Below are positions 21,138 through 30,086 of a stretch of 41,050 bases of DNA, piece by piece (within the stretch, counting starts at the first letter, position 1; every line of letters begins with the position of its first letter). The translations under genes were made by a program, and so were the position numbers. The notes below the pieces were generated by a model. The model made no database searches and had not been told where the DNA came from. It was given only the letters and a program-made list of their open reading frames with translations. The stretch is from Alphaproteobacteria bacterium (GTDB lineage Bacteria; Pseudomonadota; Alphaproteobacteria; Micropepsales; Micropepsaceae), in NCBI GenBank assembly GCA_028871795.1, contig JAGWMG010000006.1, forward strand, positions 1 through 41,050, read 5' to 3'.

Positions 21138-22820
21138 TTGAACAACCTGACGACCGCCGGCGCGCAAGCCGGCACAGTTGAAGTAAGCCTTTCGGAAACT
21201 TCGACAATTTCCTCTACTGAGGGAATTGAATTCAAAAAAACGGAATCACCCCCCACCCCCGAAAATCCGAGGTCCGATGCGGCTGCGCCCGATCCGGCTT
21301 TGGCCAACTCGCCCGCCGAGGAAACGAAGGCCGGCTTCGACTCGCTCGGCCTCTCGGCGGACCTGCAGAAGGCCGTCGCCGCGGCGGGCTACACCGTCCC
21401 CACGCCGATCCAGGCCGAGGGCATCCCTTATGTCCTGAAACGCCGCGACGTCATCGGCATCGCCCAGACCGGCACCGGTAAGACCGCCTCGTTCACCCTG
21501 CCGATGATCGAGCTGCTGGCGCGCGGCCGCGCCAAGGCGCGCATGCCGCGTTCGCTGATCCTGGAGCCGACGCGCGAACTCGCCGCGCAGGTGGCGGAGA
21601 GCTTCGAGAAATACGGCAAGTTCAACAAGCTCTCGATGGCGCTCTTGATCGGCGGCGTCTCCTTCGACGACCAGGACCGCAAGCTCGACCGCGGCGTCGA
21701 CGTGCTGATCGCCACGCCGGGCCGCCTGCTCGATCATTTCGAGCGCGGCAAGCTGATGCTCTCCCAGGTGAACATCCTGGTCATCGACGAAGCCGACCGC
21801 ATGCTGGACATGGGCTTCATCCCGGACGTGGAGCGCATCTGCAAGCTGATCCCCTTCACGCGGCAGACGCTGTTCTATTCCGCCACCATGCCGCCGGAAA
21901 TCCGCCGGCTGACGGACCAGTTCCTGCAGAATCCCGTGCGCGTGGAAGTGGCGCGTCCCGCCACCACCGCCGCCAACATCCGCCAGGAGATCATCGACGT
22001 TCCCGGCAACGATTGGGCCAAGCGCGAAGCCTTGCGCCGCCTGATCCGCGAGGCCGGCGAGATCACCAACGCCATCGTCTTCTGCAACCGCAAGCGCGAC
22101 GTGGACATCGTCGCGGCCTCGTTGTCGAAACACGGCTTCAACGCCGCGCCGCTGCACGGCGATCTCGACCAATCCGTCCGTACACGGACGTTGGACGGGT
22201 TCCGCAGCGGCGAAGTCACCCTGCTGGTCGCCAGCGACGTCGCCGCGCGCGGGCTGGACATTCCCGCCACCAGCCACATCTTCAATTTCGACGTACCGTA
22301 TCATCCCGACGATTACGTCCACCGCATCGGGCGCACCGGCCGCGCTGGGCGCGGCGGCACCGCCTTGATGCTCGCCACCCCGCGCGACGCGAAATACGTG
22401 GAAGCCATCGAGAAATTGACCAAGACCACGCTGGCGCGCCGGTCGCTGGACGGCCTCGCCGAGGCGTCCGACGCGCGTCCGCCGCGCGACGACCGTCACG
22501 GCAGGGACAAGCATGGCCGCGATCGTCACCGCGGGCGCGAGCGTCATCACGACCGCCCGGTGAAACCGCACGGCCAAGTCGCCGCCATGGAGCCGGTGAG
22601 GATGGGCTCCGCCCCGCAAGCGCCGCAGCCGCCGAAGCAGCACACGCCGCGGCCGCCCAAACCGCAGCAGCAACCGAAGCAGCATCAGCCGCGCGAGCAG
22701 CATCATCACGAGCCGAAAAAGCCAGATCCGCAGCAGCTTCCCGCGTTCCTCCTGCGGCCGGTCAATCTGCCGCCGCCGAAGCCCGTGCGCGCGGCGAAGA
22801 AGGAAAAGACGGAAAGCTAG
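21138..22820 (+). CDS. DEAD-box ATP-dependent RNA helicase, RhlE-like
   Basis: A 560-residue RNA helicase. The Q motif (FDSLGLSADLQKAV...TPIQAEGIP) starts near residue 71. Then follow motif I AQTGTGKT (Lys115), motif Ia PTRELAAQV, motif II DEAD (217-220), SAT, and motif VI HRIGRTGRAGRGG. The C-terminal tail from about residue 445 is rich in Arg, His, Pro, Gln and Lys and probably binds RNA. A roughly 65-residue acidic, low-complexity N-terminal extension is unusual. The start is TTG, supported by AAGGAG 5 bp upstream; no ATG lies near the Q motif. It probably acts in ribosome assembly or mRNA turnover. Its stop overlaps that of the convergent dehydrogenase. Confidence 0.95.
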   Translation: MNNLTTAGAQAGTVEVSLSETSTISSTEGIEFKKTESPPTPENPRSDAAAPDPALANSPAEETKAGFDSLGLSADLQKAVAAAGYTVPTPIQAEGIPYVLKRRDVIGIAQTGTGKTASFTLPMIELLARGRAKARMPRSLILEPTRELAAQVAESFEKYGKFNKLSMALLIGGVSFDDQDRKLDRGVDVLIATPGRLLDHFERGKLMLSQVNILVIDEADRMLDMGFIPDVERICKLIPFTRQTLFYSATMPPEIRRLTDQFLQNPVRVEVARPATTAANIRQEIIDVPGNDWAKREALRRLIREAGEITNAIVFCNRKRDVDIVAASLSKHGFNAAPLHGDLDQSVRTRTLDGFRSGEVTLLVASDVAARGLDIPATSHIFNFDVPYHPDDYVHRIGRTGRAGRGGTALMLATPRDAKYVEAIEKLTKTTLARRSLDGLAEASDARPPRDDRHGRDKHGRDRHRGRERHHDRPVKPHGQVAAMEPVRMGSAPQAPQPPKQHTPRPPKPQQQPKQHQPREQHHHEPKKPDPQQLPAFLLRPVNLPPPKPVRAAKKEKTES

Positions 22821-24265
22821 CGCTTGATCTGCCCCGCCACGGTCTTCAGGAATTTGGCGCCGTAAGGCGGGCGGATCATCGCGGTGACGTCGGGCTTGGC
22901 CTGATGGAACACCGCCCTGGCGTGGCTGAAGGTCTTGAACCCGTCGATGCCGTGATAGGCGCCCATGCCCGACGGCCCCACCCCGCCGAACGGCAGATCC
23001 TCCATGCTGACATGCATGACGACGTCGTTCACCGACACGCCGCCCGAGGTGGTGCGCGACAGCACGCGCTTTTCTTCCGCCGCGTCGCCGCCGAAATAAT
23101 AAAGGCCCAACGGCCGCGGACGATCGTTGACGAAGGCGATGGCGTCGTCGACGGCCGCGTAGGTCTTCACCGGCAGGAGCGGCCCGAAAATCTCGTCCTG
23201 CATGATCGCCATGTCGTCGGTCGGATTGAGGATCAGCGTCGGCGGGATCTTGTGGAACGGCTGCTGGCGGAAATCCTCGCGCGCCGGATTCAGCTCGACA
23301 ATCTCGGCGCCCTTCGCCTTGGCGTCGGCGAGATAGCCCGTCAGCCGCTCGTAATGGCGCTGGTTGACGATCGAGGTGTAATCGGGATTGTCCTTGAGCG
23401 TCGGGAACATCGCCGCGACCGCGGCTTGCGCCCCGGCGACGAACTCGGCCGCTTTTTCTTCCGGCACGAAGACATAATCCGGCGCCAGGCAGATCTGGCC
23501 CGCGTTCAGCGTCTTGCCGAACATCACGCGCTTGGCGGCGAGATCGAGGTTCGCCGAGCGGCCGACGATCACCGGCGACTTGCCGCCCAGCTCCAGCGTC
23601 GTCGGCACGAGATTTTCGGCCGCCGCGCGCATCACATGATAGGCGATCGACGTCGCGCCGGTGAACAGCAGATGGTCGAAGGCGAGCTTGGAGAACGCCG
23701 CGCCGACCTCCGCCCCGCCGGGAAACACCGCGACTTCGCTCTCGTCGTAGGCGGCGCGGAACATCTGCGCCATCAGTTCGGAGGTGCGCGGCGTGAATTC
23801 GCTCGGCTTGACCATGGCGCGGCAGCCGGCGGCGAAGATCCCGGCCAGCGGTCCGAACGTCAGCTGCACCGGAAAATTCCACGGACTGATGACGCCGACG
23901 ACGCCCTTGGGCTGATATTCCACGCGCGCCCTCGCCCCGAACAGTGCCAGGATCGACGGGTTCACCTTGCGCTTCTCGGGGCGCATCCAGGCGCGCAGAT
24001 TTTCCTTGGCGAATTTCAGTGGCCCGATGGAGCCGGCGACGTCCGTCAGCAGCGTGGCATGCACCGAGCGGTGGCCGAAATCCTCGCGCAACGCGGCGGC
24101 GATGGCGTCCTGATGGCCGATCAGCAGGCCGATGGCGCGGTCGATCCGGTCGATCCTCAGCTCCGCGCTCGGCGGGCCGTCCGCCAGACAGGCCTGCCGC
24201 TGACGGTCCAGGACCTGACGCATGGCTCCATTTGGGTCGAGGACGCGTGCTTCCACTGCGCTCAT
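22817..24265 (-). CDS. Aldehyde dehydrogenase, coniferyl-aldehyde-dehydrogenase type
   Basis: A 482-residue NAD(P)-dependent enzyme that oxidises an aldehyde to the acid. The family marks are PWNFPVQLTFGPLAGIFAAG, the catalytic Glu in LELGGKSPVIV and the nucleophile Cys in NAGQICLAPDYVFVP. RQRQACLADGPPSAELRIDR at the N terminus and the end FHQAKPDVTAMIRPPYGAKF fit the CalB-like branch, which also acts on medium-chain aldehydes. Its substrate cannot be fixed from sequence. It stands alone; a GGDEF gene is divergent and the helicase is convergent. Confidence 0.9.
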   Translation of the reverse strand: MSAVEARVLDPNGAMRQVLDRQRQACLADGPPSAELRIDRIDRAIGLLIGHQDAIAAALREDFGHRSVHATLLTDVAGSIGPLKFAKENLRAWMRPEKRKVNPSILALFGARARVEYQPKGVVGVISPWNFPVQLTFGPLAGIFAAGCRAMVKPSEFTPRTSELMAQMFRAAYDESEVAVFPGGAEVGAAFSKLAFDHLLFTGATSIAYHVMRAAAENLVPTTLELGGKSPVIVGRSANLDLAAKRVMFGKTLNAGQICLAPDYVFVPEEKAAEFVAGAQAAVAAMFPTLKDNPDYTSIVNQRHYERLTGYLADAKAKGAEIVELNPAREDFRQQPFHKIPPTLILNPTDDMAIMQDEIFGPLLPVKTYAAVDDAIAFVNDRPRPLGLYYFGGDAAEEKRVLSRTTSGGVSVNDVVMHVSMEDLPFGGVGPSGMGAYHGIDGFKTFSHARAVFHQAKPDVTAMIRPPYGAKFLKTVAGQIKR

Positions 24266-24414
24266 GTCAAATCACCGCCGGTTTTCTGCCGGAGTAAAGC
24301 AGCCGGGTCGTGCGCCTTCAATTGGCGTTTAACGGTTTCTTACCACCCCGCGATCGAAAATCGGCCTCCATTGGCTGTCGCCGAGAGACTTGACGGCAAA
24401 TTTCGGGGACGTTT

Positions 24415-25464
24415 GTGCACAAGATGGACCGCGAACAGGCTTTGGCCAAGACCGCTCTCGCCCTGATGGGCGACTGCAACGTCATGCCCACGCCCGAAAA
24501 CTTCGAACTGTTCTACATCTACGCCTCAGGCGAGAACGCCGTGCTTTCCCAGATCGTCAGCGGAATGATCGGCCAGCGCCTTCCGTTCGGGCCGCAAGTC
24601 CTGAGCGAACTGCGCGCGCGCGCCCTGTCGCGCGAACGCGCGGCGAAGGCCATGGAAGACGTCGGCACGGGCATCAGCGACATGCTGGACATCGTCCTCG
24701 ACAAGTTGGAGGACGCGGGCAAGCATGCGGGCGATTACGGGCGCGCCCTGTCGGAAGCGAGCGGCGAACTCAACGACGACCATTCGCCGGCGGCGCTGCG
24801 CAAGCTGGTCGACGGATTGCTCGGCGCCACCCGCGCCATGGAAGAGCGCACCAGCAATCTGGAGAACGAGCTGCAACGTTCCTCCGAGCAGGTCAACGAA
24901 CTCAAGGTCCAGCTCGACGACGTCCGCAAAGAAAGCCGGATCGATCAGCTGACCGGAATCGCCAACCGCAAGGCCTTCGACGCCGAACTGCAGGCCGCCA
25001 TAGAAGATGCCGCCCAGACGGGCGCCGCGCTGACGCTGCTGATGTGCGACATCGATCATTTCAAGAGCTTCAACGACACCTGGGGCCATCCGACCGGCGA
25101 TCAGGTGTTGCGCCTGGTGGCCAACTGCCTGTCGGAGAACGTGAAGGGCCGCGACACGGCGGCGCGCTACGGCGGCGAGGAATTCGTCGTGATCCTGCGC
25201 CAGACCGCGCTCACTGACGCCATCAAGCTCGCCAACCAGATCCGCTCGCACGTCGAAGGCAAGAAACTGGTCAAGAAATCGACCGGCGACATCCTCGGTT
25301 CCATCACGATCTCGATCGGCGTCGCCCAACTGTCCCAGAATGATCAGGTCGAATCGCTGGTCCAGCGGGCCGATACCTGCCTTTACCGGGCCAAACACAC
25401 GGGTAGAAACCGCGTGGTCGGCGAGTGCGAACTTGCCGTTCAGGCAGAAATCGACGCCGCCTGA
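24415..25464 (+). CDS. GGDEF diguanylate cyclase
   Basis: A 349-residue protein. An all-helical N-terminal part (1-130) and a coiled coil (140-180) lead to a GGDEF domain that begins at RIDQLTGIANRKAFD. The active site is GGEEF at 253-257, and the metal-binding CDIDHFKSFND is intact, so it should make cyclic di-GMP from GTP. The inhibitory I site, normally RxxD, reads K244-G-R-D247, so product feedback may be weak. No membrane segment or known sensor domain is present; the layout resembles DgcB-type soluble cyclases of alphaproteobacteria. GTG start, with GGGG 6 bp upstream; an ATG follows at 24424. Confidence 0.93.
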   Translation: MHKMDREQALAKTALALMGDCNVMPTPENFELFYIYASGENAVLSQIVSGMIGQRLPFGPQVLSELRARALSRERAAKAMEDVGTGISDMLDIVLDKLEDAGKHAGDYGRALSEASGELNDDHSPAALRKLVDGLLGATRAMEERTSNLENELQRSSEQVNELKVQLDDVRKESRIDQLTGIANRKAFDAELQAAIEDAAQTGAALTLLMCDIDHFKSFNDTWGHPTGDQVLRLVANCLSENVKGRDTAARYGGEEFVVILRQTALTDAIKLANQIRSHVEGKKLVKKSTGDILGSITISIGVAQLSQNDQVESLVQRADTCLYRAKHTGRNRVVGECELAVQAEIDAA

Positions 25465-25500
25465 AGCCCTTTTCATACCAAGCGATCCCGGCCATGCTCA

Positions 25501-25517
25501 CCCCCGGAATGCGGGGG
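25501..25517 (+). promoter_or_regulatory. Hairpin enclosing the RBS of the enoyl-CoA hydratase gene
   Basis: CCCCCG-GAATG-CGGGGG is a perfect 6-bp stem with a 5-nt loop. Its right arm is the only purine-rich Shine-Dalgarno candidate (GGGGG), 5 bp before the ATG at 25523, so folding would hide the RBS. It lies 37 bp after the GGDEF stop, without a T-run. Confidence 0.45.
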
Positions 25518-25522
25518 TCTGC

Positions 25523-26323
25523 ATGCGAACCGAATTCGATCACGTCTACCTTGCGGCGCACGGCAGCACGGCCTTGCTGGTCTTGAATCACCCCGAAGTC
25601 TTGAACGCCATATCCGCGAAGATGATCGGCGGCGCTTGCGAAGCGCTGGATGGCGCCGCGCGGCCGGACAGTGGATTTCGCGCCCTGGTAATCACCGGCG
25701 AGGGGCGCGGCTTCTGCTCCGGCGCCAATCTCGCCGAAGGCGTCGCCGAGGGCGCCGACATTCCGGCGAGCCTCGGGGCGACGATCGAGAAGATCTATCA
25801 CCCGTTCCTGCGCCGCCTGCGCGACTTGCCGATGCCGATCGTGACGGCCGTCAACGGTCCCGCCGCCGGCTTCGGGATGAGCATTGCGCTGATGGGCGAC
25901 ATCGTCGTGGCGGCGCGTTCCGCCTATTTCCTGCAGGCGTTCGCACGCCTGGGCCTGGTGCCGGACGGCGGCTCCACCTGGCTCCTACCGCGGCTGATCG
26001 GGCTGGCGCGCGCCCGCGAACTTTCGCTCCTCGCCGAAAAGCTGCCGGCGGAAAAGGCCCTGGAATGGGGACTTATCAACCGCGTGTTCCCCGACGATAC
26101 GCTGCTGAACGAGGCGATGAAGCTCGCGGACAAATTGGCGCAGGGTCCCACCCTGGCTCTCGCCGCGATGCGCCGGCTGTACTGGGCCAGCCCGCAGAAT
26201 ACCTACGAACAGCAGCTCGACCTTGAGCGCCGCAGCCAGCAAAAGGCCGGCGGGACGAAGGACTTTGTCGAAGGCGTCGGCGCCTTCCTGCAAAAACGGC
26301 CGCCTGCCTTCGAAGGAAAATAA
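25523..26323 (+). CDS. Enoyl-CoA hydratase/isomerase family protein, PaaG-like
   Basis: A 266-residue crotonase-fold protein. The two oxyanion-hole segments are GRGFCSGANLAEG and NGPAAGFGMSIALMGD. The segment GLVPDGGSTWLLPRLIG has Asp rather than the second hydratase Glu, which fits the isomerase branch (PaaG and dienoyl-CoA isomerase types). It probably works in beta-oxidation or ring-compound degradation. The ATG at 25523 is chosen because it fits the family start (VYLAAHGSTALLVLNHP); a longer frame overlaps the GGDEF gene. A hairpin masks the RBS. No other beta-oxidation gene is adjacent. Confidence 0.9.
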   Translation: MRTEFDHVYLAAHGSTALLVLNHPEVLNAISAKMIGGACEALDGAARPDSGFRALVITGEGRGFCSGANLAEGVAEGADIPASLGATIEKIYHPFLRRLRDLPMPIVTAVNGPAAGFGMSIALMGDIVVAARSAYFLQAFARLGLVPDGGSTWLLPRLIGLARARELSLLAEKLPAEKALEWGLINRVFPDDTLLNEAMKLADKLAQGPTLALAAMRRLYWASPQNTYEQQLDLERRSQQKAGGTKDFVEGVGAFLQKRPPAFEGK

Positions 26324-26436
26324 GCACAGTCGCGGGAGCGTGACTTGCGCCGGAGAGCGTTCTGCTGACAGACTCCCCGAAACCATCCTTGGCCGGACGG
26401 CGACGTCCGTGCTCTCACTTCATTGCGGAGTTCATC

Positions 26437-28506
26437 ATGCGAAGGAGTTTGTTCGCGCTTATCGGTCTTGTCGTAGCCGGCTGCACCATGGCGGCCACAG
26501 CCTCTCCGCCCGCGCCTCCGCCCCCGCCGAAAGCGACCCTCGGCACCTGGGGCGTCGATCTGAGCGGAATGGACACGGCCGCGAAGCCCGGCGACAACTT
26601 CTTCGAGTATGTCAACGGCGGCTGGGCCAAGACGGCGACCATCCCGGCGGAGCGTTCGAGCACCGGCTCGTTCCAGGACTTGCGCATCCTGAGCGAGAAG
26701 CGCATGCGCGAGATCATCGATGGGCTCGATGCGCGTCCCGCCGACCAGCTCTCACCGGACGAACGCAAGCTGCGTGACTTCTACGACGCCTTCGTCGATC
26801 AAAAACAGATCGAGGGTCGTGGCCTTGCGCCGGTGGAGGCCGACCTCGACGCCCTTGCCCGGCTCAAGACCAAGGCCGACGTAGCGCGCGCCATGGGCTC
26901 TGTCCGGCTCGGCACCAAAAGCCTCTTCAACGTCGAAATCGGCATCGACAACAAGAATCCCGATGCTTACTCGGTGAACCTGGGACAATCGGGCCTGGGC
27001 ATGCCCGACCGCGATTACTATCTGCGCGATGACAAAGCGATGGTGGAGGCCCGCGCCGCCTACCGGAAATACCTCGTCGACATGCTGACCCTGGCGGGAT
27101 TCAAGAACGCCGGGGCGCGCGCCGCGAAAATCCTCGCCGTGGAAACGGAAATCGCCAAAGTGTCCTGGGACCGCGCGCACCGCCGCGACGACACCCTGAC
27201 CTACAACCCCATGCCCTATGGCGACCTCAAGAAGCTGGCGCCGCAATTTCCCTGGGACGCTTTCTTTGCCGAAGCCGGGGTTCCGACGACGGGCCCCAAG
27301 GGCGCGCGCCAGGTGATCGTCGCCGAGAAGTCGGCATTCCCGCCGCTGGCCGGGATCTTCGCCAAGACGCCGGTTGCGGTGTGGCGCGATTATCTGGCGG
27401 TCCATTATCTGCACGCCTACGCCGCCTATCTGCCCAAGAAGTTCGACGACACCGACTTCGCCTTCTACGGCACGGTGCTCGGCGGCAGCACGGCGCAGCT
27501 CGACCGGCCGATCCGCGGCGTGCATCTGCTGGACCGTCAGCTCGGCGAAGCGCTCGGCAGGCTCTATGTCGCCAAGTATTTCCCGCCCGAAGCCAAGGCC
27601 AAGGCGCAGGCCCTCGTCGCCAACCTGATGAAGGCCTACGAGCAGGACATCGCGACGCTGCCCTGGATGAGCGAGGCGACCAGGCAGAAGGCCCTGGACA
27701 AGCTCCACCACTACACGCTCAAGATCGGCTATCCCGACAAGTGGCGCGATTATTCGCCTTACACGGTGGCGCGCGACGATCTTGTCGGCGACGTCCAGCG
27801 CGGCAACCTCTTCGAGTGGAACCGCGATCTGAAACGCCTGGACGATCCCGTCGACAAGAGCGAATGGGGCATGACGCCGCCCACGGTCAACGCCTATTAC
27901 AATCCGCCGTTCAACGAAATCGTGTTCCCGGCCGCCATCCTGCAGCCGCCGTTCTTCGATCCCAACGCCGACGACGCGGTGAACTACGGCGGCATCGGCG
28001 CCGTGATCGGCCACGAGATCAGTCACGGCTTCGACGACCAGGGTTCGAAGTACACCGGCCTGGGCGTCATGGAAAGCTGGTGGACGGCGGACGACCGCAA
28101 GAACTTCGATGCGCGCACCGCCATGATCGTCAGCCAGTACGACGCGTTCGAGCCGCTGCCCGGCCTGCACGTCATCGGCAAGAACACACTGGGCGAGAAC
28201 ATCGCCGACATCGCCGGGCTGACCATCGCCTACAAGGCCTATCACCTGTCGCTCGGCGGCAAGCCGGCGCCGGTGATCGACGGTTTCACGGGAGATCAGC
28301 GCTTCTTCCTCGGCTTCGGACAGATCTGGCGTTCGAAATACCGCGACAACGCCATCCGCACGCAGACCTTGTCGAACGAACACACCATCTCCAACTTCCG
28401 CGTCATCGGAGCCTCGCGGAACGTGGACGGCTGGTACGACGCGTTCGGCGTCAAGCCGGGCGACAAATACTACCTGGCGCCGGACCAGCGGGTGAAATTG
28501 TGGTGA
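26437..28506 (+). CDS. M13-family metallopeptidase (neprilysin/PepO-like), lipoprotein
   Basis: A 689-residue zinc peptidase. The signal peptide MRRSLFALIGLVVAGC ends in a lipobox (VAGC, Cys16), followed by a Pro/Ala-rich linker, so it is anchored to a membrane facing the periplasm. The N-terminal M13 domain starts at DNFFEYVNGGWAK. Zinc ligands are His526 and His530 (HEISH, with catalytic Glu527) and Glu587 (ENIAD, with Asp591). NAYYNPPFNEIVFPAAILQ is a further hallmark. It should cut short peptides. GGAG lies 7 bp before the ATG at 26437; a longer frame at 26389 lacks a signal peptide start. It is transcribed alone, 113 bp after the hydratase gene. Confidence 0.96.
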   Translation: MRRSLFALIGLVVAGCTMAATASPPAPPPPPKATLGTWGVDLSGMDTAAKPGDNFFEYVNGGWAKTATIPAERSSTGSFQDLRILSEKRMREIIDGLDARPADQLSPDERKLRDFYDAFVDQKQIEGRGLAPVEADLDALARLKTKADVARAMGSVRLGTKSLFNVEIGIDNKNPDAYSVNLGQSGLGMPDRDYYLRDDKAMVEARAAYRKYLVDMLTLAGFKNAGARAAKILAVETEIAKVSWDRAHRRDDTLTYNPMPYGDLKKLAPQFPWDAFFAEAGVPTTGPKGARQVIVAEKSAFPPLAGIFAKTPVAVWRDYLAVHYLHAYAAYLPKKFDDTDFAFYGTVLGGSTAQLDRPIRGVHLLDRQLGEALGRLYVAKYFPPEAKAKAQALVANLMKAYEQDIATLPWMSEATRQKALDKLHHYTLKIGYPDKWRDYSPYTVARDDLVGDVQRGNLFEWNRDLKRLDDPVDKSEWGMTPPTVNAYYNPPFNEIVFPAAILQPPFFDPNADDAVNYGGIGAVIGHEISHGFDDQGSKYTGLGVMESWWTADDRKNFDARTAMIVSQYDAFEPLPGLHVIGKNTLGENIADIAGLTIAYKAYHLSLGGKPAPVIDGFTGDQRFFLGFGQIWRSKYRDNAIRTQTLSNEHTISNFRVIGASRNVDGWYDAFGVKPGDKYYLAPDQRVKLW

Positions 28507-28555
28507 GATGAGGAACGCGCCCGCGCGGAGGATATTCGCGCGGGCCGCACCGCCG

Positions 28556-29074
28556 CTAATTGAATCCGGCGCCGTGGGCGCAGGTGACGCCGTCGATCTT
28601 CCAGCCGCTCTTGTCCTCGATCAGCGTGTATGTCGCCTCCGCGACTTTGCCGCCCGGCCAGGCGTATTCGATCACGGTTCTGCCCGGCAGTTCGAGGATG
28701 GTGTGGTAGATGTAGGACGGCGAGGAATCCTGCGCACAGGTGAGCGGGCTGTAGTCGAGGCCGCAAATCTCGTCCTTCAGATACTTGCCGCCGCAATCCT
28801 TCCGCACCAGTGTTTTCTCGGCCTTGGACATCGCCGCGACGAGCGCCGGGGTCAGCATCCGCGCGTAATCGACGCGCCCGTCGGCGCCGGGGCGGTGCAG
28901 CAGGTTGGCCAGTTGCCGGGGATCGGCGTCCGCGCGGTGGAGGATTCCGTCGAGCGCAATCTCGGCCGGCGTCTTGGCCGGATGAAACGCGCCGACGGCG
29001 AAGGCCGGCAGCGTCGCGCCCCACGTCATCGTCGCCAGCGACAGAATGGTCAGGCCGGGGCGCATCTTCGTCAT
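28556..29074 (-). CDS. Secreted protein of unknown function
   Basis: A 172-residue protein. Residues 1-26 form a signal peptide (LTILSLATMTWGATLPAFA, cleavage after AFA). The mature part starts with FHPAKTPAEIALDGILHRAD and contains ARMLTPALVAAMSKAEK. Four or more cysteines (KDCGGKY, EICGLD, LTCAQD, VTCAHG) allow two disulfides in the periplasm. The second half (YTLIEDKSGWKIDGVTC) looks like a small beta-sheet domain of the NTF2/DUF3828 kind, but I cannot assign it with certainty. The start is set at 29074 because it begins the signal peptide. It diverges from the SUMF1-type gene. Confidence 0.7.
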   Translation of the reverse strand: MTKMRPGLTILSLATMTWGATLPAFAVGAFHPAKTPAEIALDGILHRADADPRQLANLLHRPGADGRVDYARMLTPALVAAMSKAEKTLVRKDCGGKYLKDEICGLDYSPLTCAQDSSPSYIYHTILELPGRTVIEYAWPGGKVAEATYTLIEDKSGWKIDGVTCAHGAGFN

Positions 29075-29159
29075 CGTTTCCGCTCGCGAGTTGGTTGGGC
29101 GGCTTTGGCCGAAATTGCCGGCCATGTTATGTCGGCAGCGCCGGATAAGGTAGCCTCGC

Positions 29160-30062
29160 ATGGACTGGCGCCGCGGATTTCTCTGCTTCCTGCTGACCGC
29201 CGCCCTTGCGTCGGCGGCCGCGGCCGAGGAGCGCCCGGAGCGCGAATTTCAGGAATGCGCCGGCTGCCCGCAGATGGTCGGCATTCCCGCCGGCAAATTC
29301 GTCATGGGCAGTCTGGCGGACGAACCGGGCCGCTTCCAGAACGAGGGACCGCAGCATGTGGTCTCGATCAAGGCGTTCGCGCTCGGCAAATACGACGTGA
29401 CCAGCGAGGAATTCCTGGCGTTCCTGAAGCAGACCGGCTACCAGCCGGCGCCCTGCAACGCGCTGCTGAACATGCGTTGGCGCTCGCTCGGCAACGGCTT
29501 CGCCTATCCGCCTTACGACGAAGAGCCGCGCCGCTGGCCGGCGTCGTGTTTGGACACCAAGGATGCGCTGGCCTACATCGCCTGGCTGAACAAGAAGGTG
29601 CGGCTCGAGCGGCCGGGCCTCGCGAAAGGCTCGGGGCCCTACCGCCTGCCAAGCGAAGCGGAATGGGAATACGCCGCGCGCGCCGGAACGGCGACGGCGC
29701 GCTGGTGGGGCAAGGACATCGGCGCCGGCCACGCCAACTGCAACGGCTGCGGCAGCGCCTGGGACAACCGCGAACTTGCCGACGTCGACAGTTTTGCGCC
29801 CAACCCGTTCGGGCTTTACGGCATGTTGGGCAACGTCTGGCAATGGACGGCCGATTGCTGGCACCGCTCTTATGTCGGCGCGCCGGCCGACGGCCGCGCC
29901 TGGACGGAACCGGGCTGCAGGAAGCACGTCCTGCGCGGCGGCTCGTGGGACAACGTGGCGATCTTCATCCGCTCGGCGACGCGCAGCGAAGGCGGCGCCG
30001 ACGGCGGGGAATACGACTACTCCAGCCTCGCCGGCTTCCGCGTGGCGCGCGATTTGCCGTGA
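29160..30062 (+). CDS. Secreted SUMF1/FGE-fold protein without the catalytic cysteines
   Basis: A 300-residue protein with a signal peptide (residues 1-22, ending SAAAAEE) and a formylglycine-generating-enzyme (SUMF1) fold: MVGIPAGKFVMGS, KAFALGKYDVTSEEFLAFL, YRLPSEAEWEYAARAGT, NPFGLYGMLGNVWQWTAD, LRGGSWDN and AGFRVARDLP. True formylglycine-generating enzymes carry two cysteines a few residues after the GGS(Y/W) motif; here that stretch reads GGSWDNVAIFIRSATRS with none. It is therefore probably not an FGE but a SUMF1-fold protein of other function. No sulfatase gene is nearby. It may be periplasmic. Confidence 0.88.
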   Translation: MDWRRGFLCFLLTAALASAAAAEERPEREFQECAGCPQMVGIPAGKFVMGSLADEPGRFQNEGPQHVVSIKAFALGKYDVTSEEFLAFLKQTGYQPAPCNALLNMRWRSLGNGFAYPPYDEEPRRWPASCLDTKDALAYIAWLNKKVRLERPGLAKGSGPYRLPSEAEWEYAARAGTATARWWGKDIGAGHANCNGCGSAWDNRELADVDSFAPNPFGLYGMLGNVWQWTADCWHRSYVGAPADGRAWTEPGCRKHVLRGGSWDNVAIFIRSATRSEGGADGGEYDYSSLAGFRVARDLP

Positions 30063-30086
30063 GGGAGCAGGAAAATATTTCTTCGG

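Noticed and set aside
17901..23882. Long minus-strand open frames antisense to parE and the helicase
   Set aside because: These are shadows of parE and the helicase; composition is typical of antisense frames in high-G+C genomes. The real minus-strand genes (ceramidase-like and dehydrogenase) are in other frames.
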